Assembly: GCA_027490225.1 (NCBI GenBank)
Contig: JAIXYK010000037.1
Location: forward strand, 1 to 64,000
Reading direction: 5' to 3'
From: Bacteroidota bacterium
GTDB taxonomy: Bacteria > Bacteroidota > Bacteroidia > M30B66
Length of the DNA stretch: 64,000 bases
In this document: positions 1-8,988 of the stretch, piece by piece
Position numbering within the stretch: position 1 is the stretch's first letter
How the letters are laid out: each line of letters opens with the position of its first letter
The notes under the pieces: model-generated
Told to the model about the DNA's origin: nothing
What the model saw: only the letters and a program-made list of their open reading frames with translations
Database searches by the model: none
Position numbers and translations under genes: made by a program

Positions 1-70
1 AGTTTCCATTTTCTGCATTTCCCGAAAGGCAGGCTATGGCAATTGTAAATAGTAAAGTAATTTTTTTCAT
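1..70 (-). CDS. Secreted protein, N-terminal fragment (runs off the window)
   Basis: Only the first 23 codons lie in the window, starting with ATG at 70 and reading leftward. They encode a lysine pair, a hydrophobic stretch and a Cys-Leu-Ser-Gly-Asn-Ala end, which looks like a signal peptide (possibly lipoprotein) for the general secretory pathway. Nothing can be said about function. The 70 bp between this start and the end of the next minus-strand gene are AT-rich and hold no recognisable feature. Confidence 0.5.
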   Translation of the reverse strand, partial: MKKITLLFTIAIACLSGNAENGN

Positions 71-140
71 GATGGTTTTATTTAAGGCGAATTTAATAAA
101 AAACGACTTTGTAAAACCTAACAAATCAGAACTTTATTAT

Positions 141-932
141 TCAAATTTTAACACTTTCTTCTATTTGTTTTGACTTTACAAAAGGTCTTCCTTTTAAAGC
201 CTGCATTAAAGTTAAAAGTGAAAGCAAAAAATAAATGACTGCAACGATAAAAACTGCCTTAGTATTTTTGAATAAATAATATGAAACCAAAGGCAAAACC
301 TGCAAAGCGTGCATGCCAATAAAATGAGCAACCCTCGGATCACCGAATTTAGTGCTCCAATGTAAAAGCGGAATTCCTGGGCCTCCATCAGGACCACCAA
401 TGGTATGCGTCAGTTTTGAGCCCATCACAAAACCTTCAAAGGAGAAAATTACAAAGATGAGGATGCCTAAACGAATGCTCCAAACATAATAATCAGGTAA
501 ATCGGGAAAGCTATTGCTGAAAAAAAGGATTCCAACATAAGCTGTATAAATTGTTACCAAAGTCGCTGCCAATGCCATTAAAGAATACAAAACCGAATAC
601 ATGGGTGTGCTTAAATTGAAATGCGACAATTGTCCTTTACTTGCCTGAAAAGCAATGTAAACAATCTCAAAGCCCAGCAGAATAATGGTAGACCAATTGA
701 ATAATTGAATATTAAAATTTGGCAAATACGCGCAATACCATGCCATTGCCCAGCAATACAAAAATGTAGAAAAAGAAAATTTAAATGGTTTAATCCATGC
801 GCTTACTCCAAAAACTTCAGTTGAAGTTAGTTTTGAAAGCAAAAGACATAACATGGCAAATGCAAAGCAAATCAAGCCGAAGTAAAAAAGGGTTTCGTTT
901 TTTTGTTTGAGAGACTCTATGAAATGAAGCAT
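141..932 (-). CDS. Multi-pass membrane protein of unknown function
   Basis: This is a 263-residue protein with about seven hydrophobic segments, so it should sit in the inner membrane. A glycine-rich loop (GGPDGGPGIPLLHW, about residues 178-191) followed by a His-containing segment (VAHFIGMHALQ) is the most distinctive part and could be a functional site. I do not recognise the family. It has no same-strand partner except the truncated secreted gene at the window edge, and it is divergent from the phosphoesterase operon. The start at 932 is the first ATG and leads directly into a charged N-terminus and the first membrane span. Confidence 0.7.
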   Translation of the reverse strand: MLHFIESLKQKNETLFYFGLICFAFAMLCLLLSKLTSTEVFGVSAWIKPFKFSFSTFLYCWAMAWYCAYLPNFNIQLFNWSTIILLGFEIVYIAFQASKGQLSHFNLSTPMYSVLYSLMALAATLVTIYTAYVGILFFSNSFPDLPDYYVWSIRLGILIFVIFSFEGFVMGSKLTHTIGGPDGGPGIPLLHWSTKFGDPRVAHFIGMHALQVLPLVSYYLFKNTKAVFIVAVIYFLLSLLTLMQALKGRPFVKSKQIEESVKI

Positions 933-1076
933 AGTTTTAACTTTATTTTAAGTGTTAATTATTGGATAAAATAACGGACATTTCATCAACATAAAAAAAA
1001 ATTTGATTGAAATTAAACTTTATTTTAAAGTGTTGGTCTTTTGCTTTTTGTTGTGACCAATGCAATCTATTTTCCT

Positions 1077-2705
1077 ATGATTAAACACTGCTTATTCATT
1101 TATATTTTAGTTTTTGCTTTAAAATTAAATGCGCAAACAAAATCTATCATTCTAGGGCGACCTACTAACAATTCAATCACAGCAAGTGTTTTGTTTGATC
1201 AAAACATGCAATTCTATTTTGAATATGGATTGCAATCTGGTGTTTATCCCAATCAAACTGGCATATTTTCAAATAGCGCAAATACACCAGATGAAATAGA
1301 GCTTAGTAACTTACTTCCTAACGCTCAGTATTTCTATAGAATGCATTTTAAAACTTTAGCAGCAAATGCTTATTCATTTACTCCAGAATATACGTTTCAA
1401 ACCCAAAGAGTTGCAGGAAGCACATTTACGTTTACCATAGAATCAGATGAACATTTATATGATAAGAAGGGCGTGAAAAGTTTATATAATGTCACCCTAG
1501 CAAACCAAGCTGAAGATCATCCTGACTTTATGCTATCGCTGGGTGATATTTTTGGCGATGACCATAATCCTTTCGAAATTACTTCAGGAGCTGTAGATTC
1601 TCTGCATAAAGATTATATTCCACATTTAGCAAATGTTTGTCATTCAATTCCTTTTTATGTCTGTCTTGGAAATCATGAAGGCGAAAATGATTTTTATTTA
1701 GCGCAAAATCCTCCCAACAATTTATGTGTTTGGGCAACTAACTGGAGAAAATTCTATTATCCTAATCCATTTCCTAACGATTTTTATTCTGGTAATACAG
1801 ATAATGAACCTTTCGGTATTGGAAATCCTGAAAACTACTACTCTTGGACTTGGGGTGATGCCTTATTTGTGGTTTTAGACGTTTACAGAGATCAAAATGA
1901 CACAACAGCAAAACCTAAAAACTGGGATTGGTCTCTTGGCCTTCCGCAATACAATTGGCTAAAAAACACCCTTGAAAACAGTACTTCTAATTTTAAGTTC
2001 GTTTTTGCACATCATGTTCGAGGGCAGGGAAGAGGAGGAATAACCAACGCTAGACTTTTCGAATGGGGCGGGTATGAACAAAATGGCACCAATTACACCT
2101 TTACTGCAAACAGACCTAATATGGAAAAACCAATCCATCAGTTGTTTGTAGACAATGGTGTGAACATCTTTTTCCAAGGGCATGATCATGTATTTGCACA
2201 CGAAATTTTAGATAGTGTTACTTATCAAGCAGTACCAATGGCAGCGGATTCAACGTATGAAATAGGAATGCTTGCAAATGCTGATGCATATGTTTCTGAT
2301 ACTGTAGATGGAACGGGTCATATAAAAGTTACTGTGTCTGCAAGTTGTGTTCAGGTAGATTATATAAAGGCATTTTTACCAGCTGATACGCTTGGAGGAA
2401 TTAATCATAACCGGGAAATTGCATTTTCTTATACAATAGGTAATTGTGAGACTTCTGGTATAAACAAAACATTGGAGCAAAATAACTGGAAAGTATTTCC
2501 AAATCCAGCGAAGGATTTTATCCAAGTTTATGCTGAAAAAAATGATGTAACTCCGAAAATTACATTATTAAATGCTTTGGGGGAAGTAATGTATATATCA
2601 AGTTCGCAAATTATGGATGTTACTCAATTTTCAAATGGCATATATATCATTAAAATAGAAACTGATTCAGAAACGACTATTAGTAAGTTAATTATTAATC
2701 ATTGA
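1077..2705 (+). CDS. Secreted metallophosphoesterase with T9SS C-terminal domain
   Basis: This is a predicted calcineurin-like metallophosphatase exported by Sec and then by T9SS. The ATG at 1077 was chosen over an upstream TTG at 1041 because it gives a clean signal peptide ending LKLNAQ. An N-terminal Fn3-like domain as in purple acid phosphatases (about residues 20-110) precedes the metal-binding motifs: DEH (about 124), GD (about 155), GNHEG (about 197), AHH (about 310) and GHDH (about 367). The last ~75 residues (PNPAKDF through SNGIYIIKIE) are a type A sorting domain. It is the first gene of a four-gene same-strand run; the next starts 3 bp after its stop and is a paralogue. Substrate is unknown. 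Confidence 0.88.
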   Translation: MIKHCLFIYILVFALKLNAQTKSIILGRPTNNSITASVLFDQNMQFYFEYGLQSGVYPNQTGIFSNSANTPDEIELSNLLPNAQYFYRMHFKTLAANAYSFTPEYTFQTQRVAGSTFTFTIESDEHLYDKKGVKSLYNVTLANQAEDHPDFMLSLGDIFGDDHNPFEITSGAVDSLHKDYIPHLANVCHSIPFYVCLGNHEGENDFYLAQNPPNNLCVWATNWRKFYYPNPFPNDFYSGNTDNEPFGIGNPENYYSWTWGDALFVVLDVYRDQNDTTAKPKNWDWSLGLPQYNWLKNTLENSTSNFKFVFAHHVRGQGRGGITNARLFEWGGYEQNGTNYTFTANRPNMEKPIHQLFVDNGVNIFFQGHDHVFAHEILDSVTYQAVPMAADSTYEIGMLANADAYVSDTVDGTGHIKVTVSASCVQVDYIKAFLPADTLGGINHNREIAFSYTIGNCETSGINKTLEQNNWKVFPNPAKDFIQVYAEKNDVTPKITLLNALGEVMYISSSQIMDVTQFSNGIYIIKIETDSETTISKLIINH

Positions 2706-2708
2706 CAT

Positions 2709-4424
2709 ATGATAAAAAGATACATTTTATTTCTCACGTTTTTCTTAGCATTATCATGTATAAAAGCGCAAGAAATGTTGCGCAAAGAATTACTTGGAAG
2801 ACCCACCAATAATAGCATTACAGTTCAAACAATTTTCTCAGATTCTGTTGCTATAAGTATTCAATATGGAATTTCTTCCGGAGTTTATGATAACCAAACA
2901 AACTGGCAATTATTCGCTGGAAATGAATCAGCAGAAGTTTTAATTCCCAATTTACTTTCTAATACAAAATACTTTTACCGATTATCTTGGAAAAACCCTA
3001 ATGCTACATTAGTAAACATAAGACCAGAATACTCATTCCAAACTGCAAGAGCAGAAAACAGTTCATTTACTTTTGTAGTGCAAGCAGATCCGCACTTAGA
3101 TATACAATCTGATACTGCGATTTATAACCGATGTTTACAAAATCAATTAGAAGATAATCCCGATTTTATGATTGATTTAGGTGATTTTTTAATGACAGAT
3201 AAGTTAAAAAATGCCTCTAATATAATTCCGCGAGATACAATTACTTATAGATGCAATTTGTTAAGAGAATACTATGAAAAAATTGGCCACTCTGTGCCAT
3301 TATTTATTGCGCTAGGAAACCATGAAGGAGAAGCAGGCTGGAACTTAAGCAATACAGCAAATAATATTGCTGTTTGGGGAACATTAGATAGAAAAGAATT
3401 TTTTCTAAATCCATTTCCAAACGACTTTTATTCAGGAGATACAACATCATACCAATACGTGGGTCAAAGGGCTAGTTACTATTCATGGAATTGGGGCGAT
3501 GCGCAATTTATAGTGCTGGATCCATATTGGTTTACAGAAACTAAACCAGATTCATTGCATGGCTGGCGATGGACACTTGGTTTAGTTCAATATAATTGGC
3601 TAAAAAGTACGTTAGAAAATAGCAATGCTAAGTATAAATTTGTGTTCGCTCACCAATTAGTAGGTGGCGACCCTGATGGAAGAGGAGGAGTAGAGTTTGC
3701 AGACTTTTATGAATGGGGAGGAAAAAACTTAGACGGAAGTGAAGGTTTTTCTGAAAATCGGCCAGGCTGGTACAAACCCATAAAAGATTTATTGACCGAA
3801 AATAGAGTCAATATTTTTTTTCATGGCCACGATCATTTCTTTGGTAAACAAGAAAAAGACTGCATGATTTATCAAGAAACGCCACAGCCAAGTCACCCAA
3901 ATTTTTCAAATACCAATCTTGCAACTGACTATGGCTACTTAAATGGACAGTTTTTACCAAATTCAGGACATATTCGGGTTAATGTAAATGGTGAGAATAT
4001 AAAAGTTGAATATGTTCGGGCGTATAAAGCAGAGGATGAGTCACCTACACGACAAAATAAAGATGTTTCTGCAACATTTTTTATCAATCTTGTAAATTGT
4101 TATGATTCTCTAAATACTGGTGTTCCAACTTTATGGAATGCTAATTATTCTAATGAAATTGCTTTCCCAAATCCTTTTAGTGAGCAAATTAAAATAGAGT
4201 TTTCATTGAAATTGCAGGAAAGATTATGGATAGACATCCGCGACGAAAACGGTAAAATTGTAAGAAATTTGGTAAACGGAAATATTGTCCCGAAAGGGAA
4301 CTTTCATATTTTTTGGGATGGCACTTCTTCTCACAATACGAAGCTTAATAGTGGGAAATACTATTATAAGATATCAGGTTCTATTTCAGGTAATAGAACT
4401 GGAATTATACTGCTAAATAAATAA
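2709..4424 (+). CDS. Secreted metallophosphoesterase, paralogue of the upstream gene
   Basis: This 571-residue paralogue of the preceding protein has the same order: signal peptide (ALSCIKAQ), Fn3-like domain sharing the phrase GRPTNNSIT, then the phosphatase motifs ADPH (about 125), GD (about 156), GNHEG (about 203), AHQ in place of AHH, and HGHDH (about 371). The C-terminus differs: it ends in a FlgD-like Ig fold (IVPKGNFHIFWDGT) of the kind also used as a T9SS cargo tail, instead of the shorter type A domain. The pair probably arose by tandem duplication followed by exchange or divergence of the export tail. The AHH-to-AHQ change at a metal-binding motif could alter metal use or activity. 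Confidence 0.87.
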   Translation: MIKRYILFLTFFLALSCIKAQEMLRKELLGRPTNNSITVQTIFSDSVAISIQYGISSGVYDNQTNWQLFAGNESAEVLIPNLLSNTKYFYRLSWKNPNATLVNIRPEYSFQTARAENSSFTFVVQADPHLDIQSDTAIYNRCLQNQLEDNPDFMIDLGDFLMTDKLKNASNIIPRDTITYRCNLLREYYEKIGHSVPLFIALGNHEGEAGWNLSNTANNIAVWGTLDRKEFFLNPFPNDFYSGDTTSYQYVGQRASYYSWNWGDAQFIVLDPYWFTETKPDSLHGWRWTLGLVQYNWLKSTLENSNAKYKFVFAHQLVGGDPDGRGGVEFADFYEWGGKNLDGSEGFSENRPGWYKPIKDLLTENRVNIFFHGHDHFFGKQEKDCMIYQETPQPSHPNFSNTNLATDYGYLNGQFLPNSGHIRVNVNGENIKVEYVRAYKAEDESPTRQNKDVSATFFINLVNCYDSLNTGVPTLWNANYSNEIAFPNPFSEQIKIEFSLKLQERLWIDIRDENGKIVRNLVNGNIVPKGNFHIFWDGTSSHNTKLNSGKYYYKISGSISGNRTGIILLNK

Positions 4425-4434
4425 TTTGAATAAC

Positions 4435-6057
4435 ATGAAAAAACTACTTTACATTTTTCTATTGCTCATCAGTGCACAAGCTTTAGCGCATGATGCGCAT
4501 TATGAAAAGAGCTTGGAAAGAAATTGGAAAATTATTCCCGAAAATAAAATAGTAAAAGGCTCTTTTTATTTATATAAAGATGGAAATGTATATTTAGAGA
4601 ATAGTAAACATGAAATTTTCAGTTTCCCAATAAGTGAGTTTTCCAAACAAGACCAACTATTTGTAAGAAAAAAAATAAATCAACTTCATTATTTAAATCA
4701 AAAAGTTCTTTCACATGAAAAAACAATTATGAAATCAAATAAATTAGAAACAAATAATTTATTGGTGCTAATCTGGTTTTTTATTTCTTTGGGATGTTTG
4801 ATCTTGTTTACAAAAGGGAAAAATTATCTAAAGTATTGTCTGCCAATTTTGTTTATTGGAATAAGTTTTACCGTTTTTAGTGTTTCTCAAAACTCTATAA
4901 AATCAATTCAAACTACAACTTCCCCTGAATTTATTGATACAGCTTTTGCCCCTTTCAGACCTCAAATAAATACTTATTGGAACGACACCTACTTTTATGT
5001 TGAATCAAAAGGTATTCCCGTTACTCACCCAATGATGGTAGGGATTTCTAATCATGGCTGGCAACAACAAGTGCCTATTCCTCAATGTTACATCGGAACG
5101 AATGCTTGGCCAATTCCATTGAACCCAGTAATTTCTAGCAATCCAATACCTGTCGACGAAACACATTTTACAAGAGGAGCCATTGCACTTGCAGTAAATG
5201 GTGTTCCTATTTTTAATTACCACACAAATACCGGAGTAGATTCATATCTCGATGGGCAATTAGATAATTTTGGAGGTCACTGTGGTCGTGCTGATGATTA
5301 TCACTACCATATTGCACCCTTGCATTTATATGATTTTACAACCGCCAATCAACCAATTGCATTTGGCTTAGATGGTTTTGCAGTTTATGGAAATACAGAA
5401 CCAGATGGAACACCAATGTTAGTGCTTGATTCTTACCATGGACATCTTTTTAATGGAACTTACCATTATCATGGAACTGCTTCTGCACCTTACATGATTG
5501 GTAGCATGGTAGGTGAAGTAACAGAAGACGCGACACATCAACTTATTCCTCAAGCAAGCGCTCAACCAGTGAGACCAAGTTTAACTCCTCTCAATGGTGC
5601 TTTAATAACTAATTGTATTCCGAATGCTACAAATAATGGTTACACATTATCCTATACATTAAGTGGGCAAACAGATTCCATCGTATATAATTGGACTCCT
5701 TCTGGTAATTACACATTCAATTTTTACACACTGGGTAACGGAACTAGTTCTTCTCAAAATTATAATGGATTTATTCAGTGCAATGTACCTACATCTCTAA
5801 GCAGCTTAACTGCTTATGAAGCTCAATTTTCAATTTTTCCAAATCCAAGTAATGGTATTTTCTTTCTTAATGTAAAAGACGAAGGAATTAAAAAATCAAT
5901 TCAGTATTTGATTGTGTATGATATTTTTGGAAAGCAGTTGATTAAATTGAATAAATATCATTCAATTATTGACTTACAATCATTTTCTAAAGGCGTTTAT
6001 TTCATTAAAGTTAAGAGTGATTCGAATGAATTTTTAAGAAAAATAATTATTCAATAA
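4435..6057 (+). CDS. YHYH-domain protein with N-terminal membrane hairpin and T9SS tail
   Basis: The ATG at 4435 is preferred over a TTG at 4426 because it directly precedes a signal peptide (LLISAQALA). Residues ~35-80 resemble an SHD1-like module (basic, then SFPISEFSKQDQLFV). Two strong hydrophobic segments follow (about 110-127 and 133-152), then a YHYH domain with DDYHYH (about 286), FGLDGFAVYG and GTYHYH (about 341), histidine-rich motifs suggestive of metal binding. A T9SS type A domain closes the protein. An internal membrane hairpin upstream of a T9SS tail is odd, since T9SS cargo is normally released into the periplasm. It lies 10 bp downstream of the phosphoesterase pair, probably in the same transcript. 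Its biochemical role is unknown. Confidence 0.82.
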   Translation: MKKLLYIFLLLISAQALAHDAHYEKSLERNWKIIPENKIVKGSFYLYKDGNVYLENSKHEIFSFPISEFSKQDQLFVRKKINQLHYLNQKVLSHEKTIMKSNKLETNNLLVLIWFFISLGCLILFTKGKNYLKYCLPILFIGISFTVFSVSQNSIKSIQTTTSPEFIDTAFAPFRPQINTYWNDTYFYVESKGIPVTHPMMVGISNHGWQQQVPIPQCYIGTNAWPIPLNPVISSNPIPVDETHFTRGAIALAVNGVPIFNYHTNTGVDSYLDGQLDNFGGHCGRADDYHYHIAPLHLYDFTTANQPIAFGLDGFAVYGNTEPDGTPMLVLDSYHGHLFNGTYHYHGTASAPYMIGSMVGEVTEDATHQLIPQASAQPVRPSLTPLNGALITNCIPNATNNGYTLSYTLSGQTDSIVYNWTPSGNYTFNFYTLGNGTSSSQNYNGFIQCNVPTSLSSLTAYEAQFSIFPNPSNGIFFLNVKDEGIKKSIQYLIVYDIFGKQLIKLNKYHSIIDLQSFSKGVYFIKVKSDSNEFLRKIIIQ

Positions 6058-6062
6058 AAAAA

Positions 6063-7277
6063 ATGAGGTTTCTTCTTTTAATAAGTTTTTCAATTTCTCT
6101 TTCAATAACTAAATGTCAAAGCATCATTAAAACGATGCAAAGGTTACCAGACACAGGACAAAATGGTAGTTTTACAAACACTTTTGGAGAAGATAGCGAT
6201 TATGTAATTAATGCTCCCTATTTTACTATAAATGGAAATGGTACTGTAACAGATACAATTACAGGATTAATGTGGCAACAAACGGATGGAGGGGAAATGA
6301 CCATTGAAAATGCAATTACTTATTGCGACAGTTTTAATTTAGCAGGTTTTGATAATTGGAGATTACCAACTGCCCACGAAGCATTTAGTATTTTGAATTT
6401 GCAAAATGCCAATCCAGCATTGAATACTGCTGTATTTACAAATAGTTTAGCCGAGTATTGGTGGACATCTAATAGGCAAGCCAATGATAATTCAAAAGTG
6501 TGGGCAACAAATGCAGGTGGAGGAATTGGTAATCATCCTAAATCAGAAACAATTAGTGCTGGTGGTAACAAGAAATTCCATGTGAGGGCAGTTAGAGATG
6601 TTAATTTACCCGAAGTTATTCCGAATCATTTCTCCGATAATAACAATGGAACAACTATAGATAATCTTACAAATTTGGTTTGGCAGAAATCTCCAACTTC
6701 AGATTCTTTAACTTGGGAAGAGGCATTATCTTATTCGGATACTTTAACATTTGCTGGAATTAATAATTGGCGATTGCCTAACATTAAGGAACTGCAATCC
6801 ATAAATGATGAAAGTTTAATAAATCCATCCATCAACACAGTTTCGTTTTCTGTTAATTCTGCTAATAAATATTGGTCTTCTTCCTCCCTTCCAAACCAAA
6901 CAAGTAAAGCCTGGTATTTGAATACACAATTTGGAATTACAACTTATGATGATAAAACTAATAAGCATCCATTAATTTGTGTAAGCGACAATGAGCAGCA
7001 GTCAACGGGACTGTCAATGAGTGGATTAAAGCCAGACATTATATTATTCCCAAATCCATCCAATGAAAAAATAGCTGTTAAATTTAGCGATGAAATAACG
7101 CATTTAATAAGTATTGAAATTTATAATTATGCAAATGAAAAAGTGTTTAGTAACTTTAATTTAAAAGTGAAAGGGTTAATTAGAATAGAAACTATTAAAT
7201 TTGAAAATGGGAAATATAATATTATAATTAAAGAGGGCAACTTAAATTTTAATAAGAGCTTTTTAATTATACATTAA
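6063..7277 (+). CDS. Secreted double DUF1566 (Lcl C-terminal-like) protein with T9SS tail
   Basis: This is a 404-residue exported protein with a signal peptide ending near TKCQS. Two DUF1566 units follow, recognised by the repeated pattern GLMWQQ / AGFDNWRLPT / YWWTSN (about residues 60-175) and LVWQKS / AGINNWRLPN / YWSSSS (about 195-310). The family is a C-type-lectin-like fold often found in surface proteins. The end (FPNPSNEKIAVKF onward) is a T9SS type A sorting domain. It starts 5 bp after the YHYH gene and is the last of the four-gene secreted run. A ligand-binding or surface structural role is inferred from the family only. Confidence 0.83.
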   Translation: MRFLLLISFSISLSITKCQSIIKTMQRLPDTGQNGSFTNTFGEDSDYVINAPYFTINGNGTVTDTITGLMWQQTDGGEMTIENAITYCDSFNLAGFDNWRLPTAHEAFSILNLQNANPALNTAVFTNSLAEYWWTSNRQANDNSKVWATNAGGGIGNHPKSETISAGGNKKFHVRAVRDVNLPEVIPNHFSDNNNGTTIDNLTNLVWQKSPTSDSLTWEEALSYSDTLTFAGINNWRLPNIKELQSINDESLINPSINTVSFSVNSANKYWSSSSLPNQTSKAWYLNTQFGITTYDDKTNKHPLICVSDNEQQSTGLSMSGLKPDIILFPNPSNEKIAVKFSDEITHLISIEIYNYANEKVFSNFNLKVKGLIRIETIKFENGKYNIIIKEGNLNFNKSFLIIH

Positions 7278-7365
7278 GGTAAATTATTATTTTATTAAAA
7301 ATAGATTCTAATTCGTTTAAATAAAATGATGTTGAACAAAACCTGCTAATTAGAGTTTACTTTTT

Positions 7366-7373
7366 TAAATTTG
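7366..7373 (+). promoter_or_regulatory. -7 promoter element TAAATTTG for the DUF2141 gene
   Basis: This is a perfect match to the Bacteroidota -7 consensus TAnnTTTG with exactly four bases before the ATG at 7378. By comparison with the SRP RNA gene in this window, transcription would start at the ATG itself. I see no convincing -33 TTG. Confidence 0.5.
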
Positions 7374-7377
7374 TTAA

Positions 7378-7839
7378 ATGAATCTGCCCTTTTATTTTTT
7401 AAATACCTGCCTTTTTGCTTTTGTATGTTTATTCACCAGTAACAATTCCAAAAATACATCTATCCCAGTTTCAATTTCCGTAACCATCAAGGACATCAAA
7501 ACTCCCAAAGGTCAAATTTTAATGGGCATTTATAAAGATGATGTATCATTTGACAAAGAAATCCCCTACAAAAAAGTACAGGCGTTTAAAACTAAAATTT
7601 CAAATGGAGTGCTTCAAGTAGAAGTGAAACTTGAGCCAGGTAAATATGGTATTTCTTTAATGGATGATGAGAATTTTAATGGGAAAATGGATTACAATTT
7701 TATTGGAATTCCAAAAGAAGGTTTTGGGTTTTCAAATTATTACCATACGGGACTTACAAAACCAAAGCTAAAAGTGTTCGAATTTGAAGTTTTAGCTAAC
7801 AAGGTACCTAAGGTAGAAGTAACAATGAAATACATGTGA
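7378..7839 (+). CDS. DUF2141 domain-containing exported protein
   Basis: This 153-residue protein has a hydrophobic N-terminal signal and a DUF2141 domain filling the rest: VTIKDIKTPKGQILMGIY, a central VEVKLEPGKYGISLMDDENFNGKMD-type acidic stretch, and FGFSNY near the C-terminus. The family is a periplasmic or surface beta-sandwich of unknown function common in Bacteroidota. It follows the secreted operon by 100 bp but has its own -7 element, so it is probably a separate unit. A strong hairpin terminator follows it. Confidence 0.85.
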   Translation: MNLPFYFLNTCLFAFVCLFTSNNSKNTSIPVSISVTIKDIKTPKGQILMGIYKDDVSFDKEIPYKKVQAFKTKISNGVLQVEVKLEPGKYGISLMDDENFNGKMDYNFIGIPKEGFGFSNYYHTGLTKPKLKVFEFEVLANKVPKVEVTMKYM

Positions 7840-7848
7840 TATAAAAGA

Positions 7849-7881
7849 AAAAGCTCCGATTGTTAACCAAACGGAGCTTTT
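7849..7881. terminator. Bidirectional rho-independent terminator
   Basis: The stem AAAAGCTCCG (7849-7858) pairs perfectly with CGGAGCTTTT (7872-7881) around a 13-base loop. It lies between the convergent DUF2141 gene and the small lipoprotein gene, and U-rich sequence follows on both strands, so it can serve both. Confidence 0.85.
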
Positions 7882-7928
7882 AAAATTGTTTCTTCTTTAA
7901 CAAAATAAAAAAGAAATCTAATTAGGTA

Positions 7929-8153
7929 TTAATCTTGAGCCCAAGTGCAAGTGTAATCACTAAAACCTCCATTACCTAGTGTACAAGCAGTTTCTTGAAC
8001 ATCAGCTTCTGTATTAGATAAACCACTGTAATTTGCAGTAGTTGTTGGTAATAATGGTTCAACACCTGAAGTGTCAACACAAGTACAAGTGTAATCTTTT
8101 TTGCAAGAAGCTAAGAAAGCCACAACTGCAACAGCTAGTAATACTTTTTTCAT
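7929..8153 (-). CDS. Small lipoprotein of unknown function
   Basis: This 74-residue protein begins MKKVLLAVAVVAFLASCKK, a signal peptide with lipobox LASC, so it should be lipid-modified. The mature part of ~58 residues has four further cysteines (YTCTC, ETAC, YTCTW) that could form disulfides. No family was recognised. A -7-like TATATTCG (8177-8184 on the minus strand) lies 24 bp upstream and differs from consensus at one base. It is convergent with DUF2141 and divergent from the Crp-like regulator. Confidence 0.75.
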   Translation of the reverse strand: MKKVLLAVAVVAFLASCKKDYTCTCVDTSGVEPLLPTTTANYSGLSNTEADVQETACTLGNGGFSDYTCTWAQD

Positions 8154-8324
8154 GTTAATTTTTAGATTAATTTGCGCGAATATAGTTAAATATGGAATTA
8201 TCTAAACAAAATTTTCAATATTTATTTTAAACTTAGTAACTTGATTTCTAAATTTTCAATTTAATATTTTACAATTCTATTAACTAAAAGTGTTATTGAA
8301 TAATTTTTATGATAAATCTAGCAA

Positions 8325-8894
8325 ATGTCAGAACTTGAAAATTACATTCAATCTTATTTTGGAGTTTCAAAAGAAGAAGTTTCTGCTATTAGTTCTATGT
8401 TTCAAAAAGTAAACTTAGAAAAAGGAGAGTTTTTTTTAAAAACAGGACGTTATTCTGAAAGATTAGGTTTTGTTCAAGCTGGAGTTATCAGAGAGTTTGT
8501 AATTATAAACGACAAAGAAGTAACGAAGTGGATTTCCACAAAGGGCTATTTCGTTGTAGACTTGTCGAGCTTTATTTTCAAACAAACAGCACGGTGGAAT
8601 ATTCAAGCGCTTACAGATTGCGAATTGTTTGTTATTAATATTGATAATTACAAGGAAATAGGGAAAACAATTCCACGCTGGGCTGAATTGGAAAAGTTAT
8701 TTATTGCTAAGTGTTTTACTGTTTTAGAAGATAGGGTTCTTACGCATTTAGCCATGACTGCTGAAGAAAGATATCTGCACCTTTTAGCTTTTAACAAAGA
8801 GTTATTTCAATTTGTTCCTTTACAATATTTAGCATCAATGTTGGGAATGACGCCTGAAACTTTAAGCAGATTGCGGAAAAAATCAGTTCAGTAA
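8325..8894 (+). CDS. Crp/Fnr-family transcriptional regulator
   Basis: This 189-residue protein has a cyclic-nucleotide-binding-like beta-barrel (about residues 20-120, including LEKGEFFLKTGRYSERLGFV and GVIREF) and a C-terminal winged-helix with recognition region LQYLASMLGMTPETLSRLRK (about 165-185). The standard cAMP-contacting residues are not evident, which is usual in Bacteroidota members of this family. It precedes an SRPBCC gene (now broken) and a DoxX-like gene; such regulators often control small stress or solvent-response genes beside them, but that link is inference. Confidence 0.85.
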   Translation: MSELENYIQSYFGVSKEEVSAISSMFQKVNLEKGEFFLKTGRYSERLGFVQAGVIREFVIINDKEVTKWISTKGYFVVDLSSFIFKQTARWNIQALTDCELFVINIDNYKEIGKTIPRWAELEKLFIAKCFTVLEDRVLTHLAMTAEERYLHLLAFNKELFQFVPLQYLASMLGMTPETLSRLRKKSVQ

Positions 8895-8988
8895 TATTTT
8901 AATTTCCATGTTTTCATTTCTTGATATTTATCAAGAGGACGGTTTTTGATTGGTGCAACTTTTGTGTTATTAAATTAACAAAATAAAA

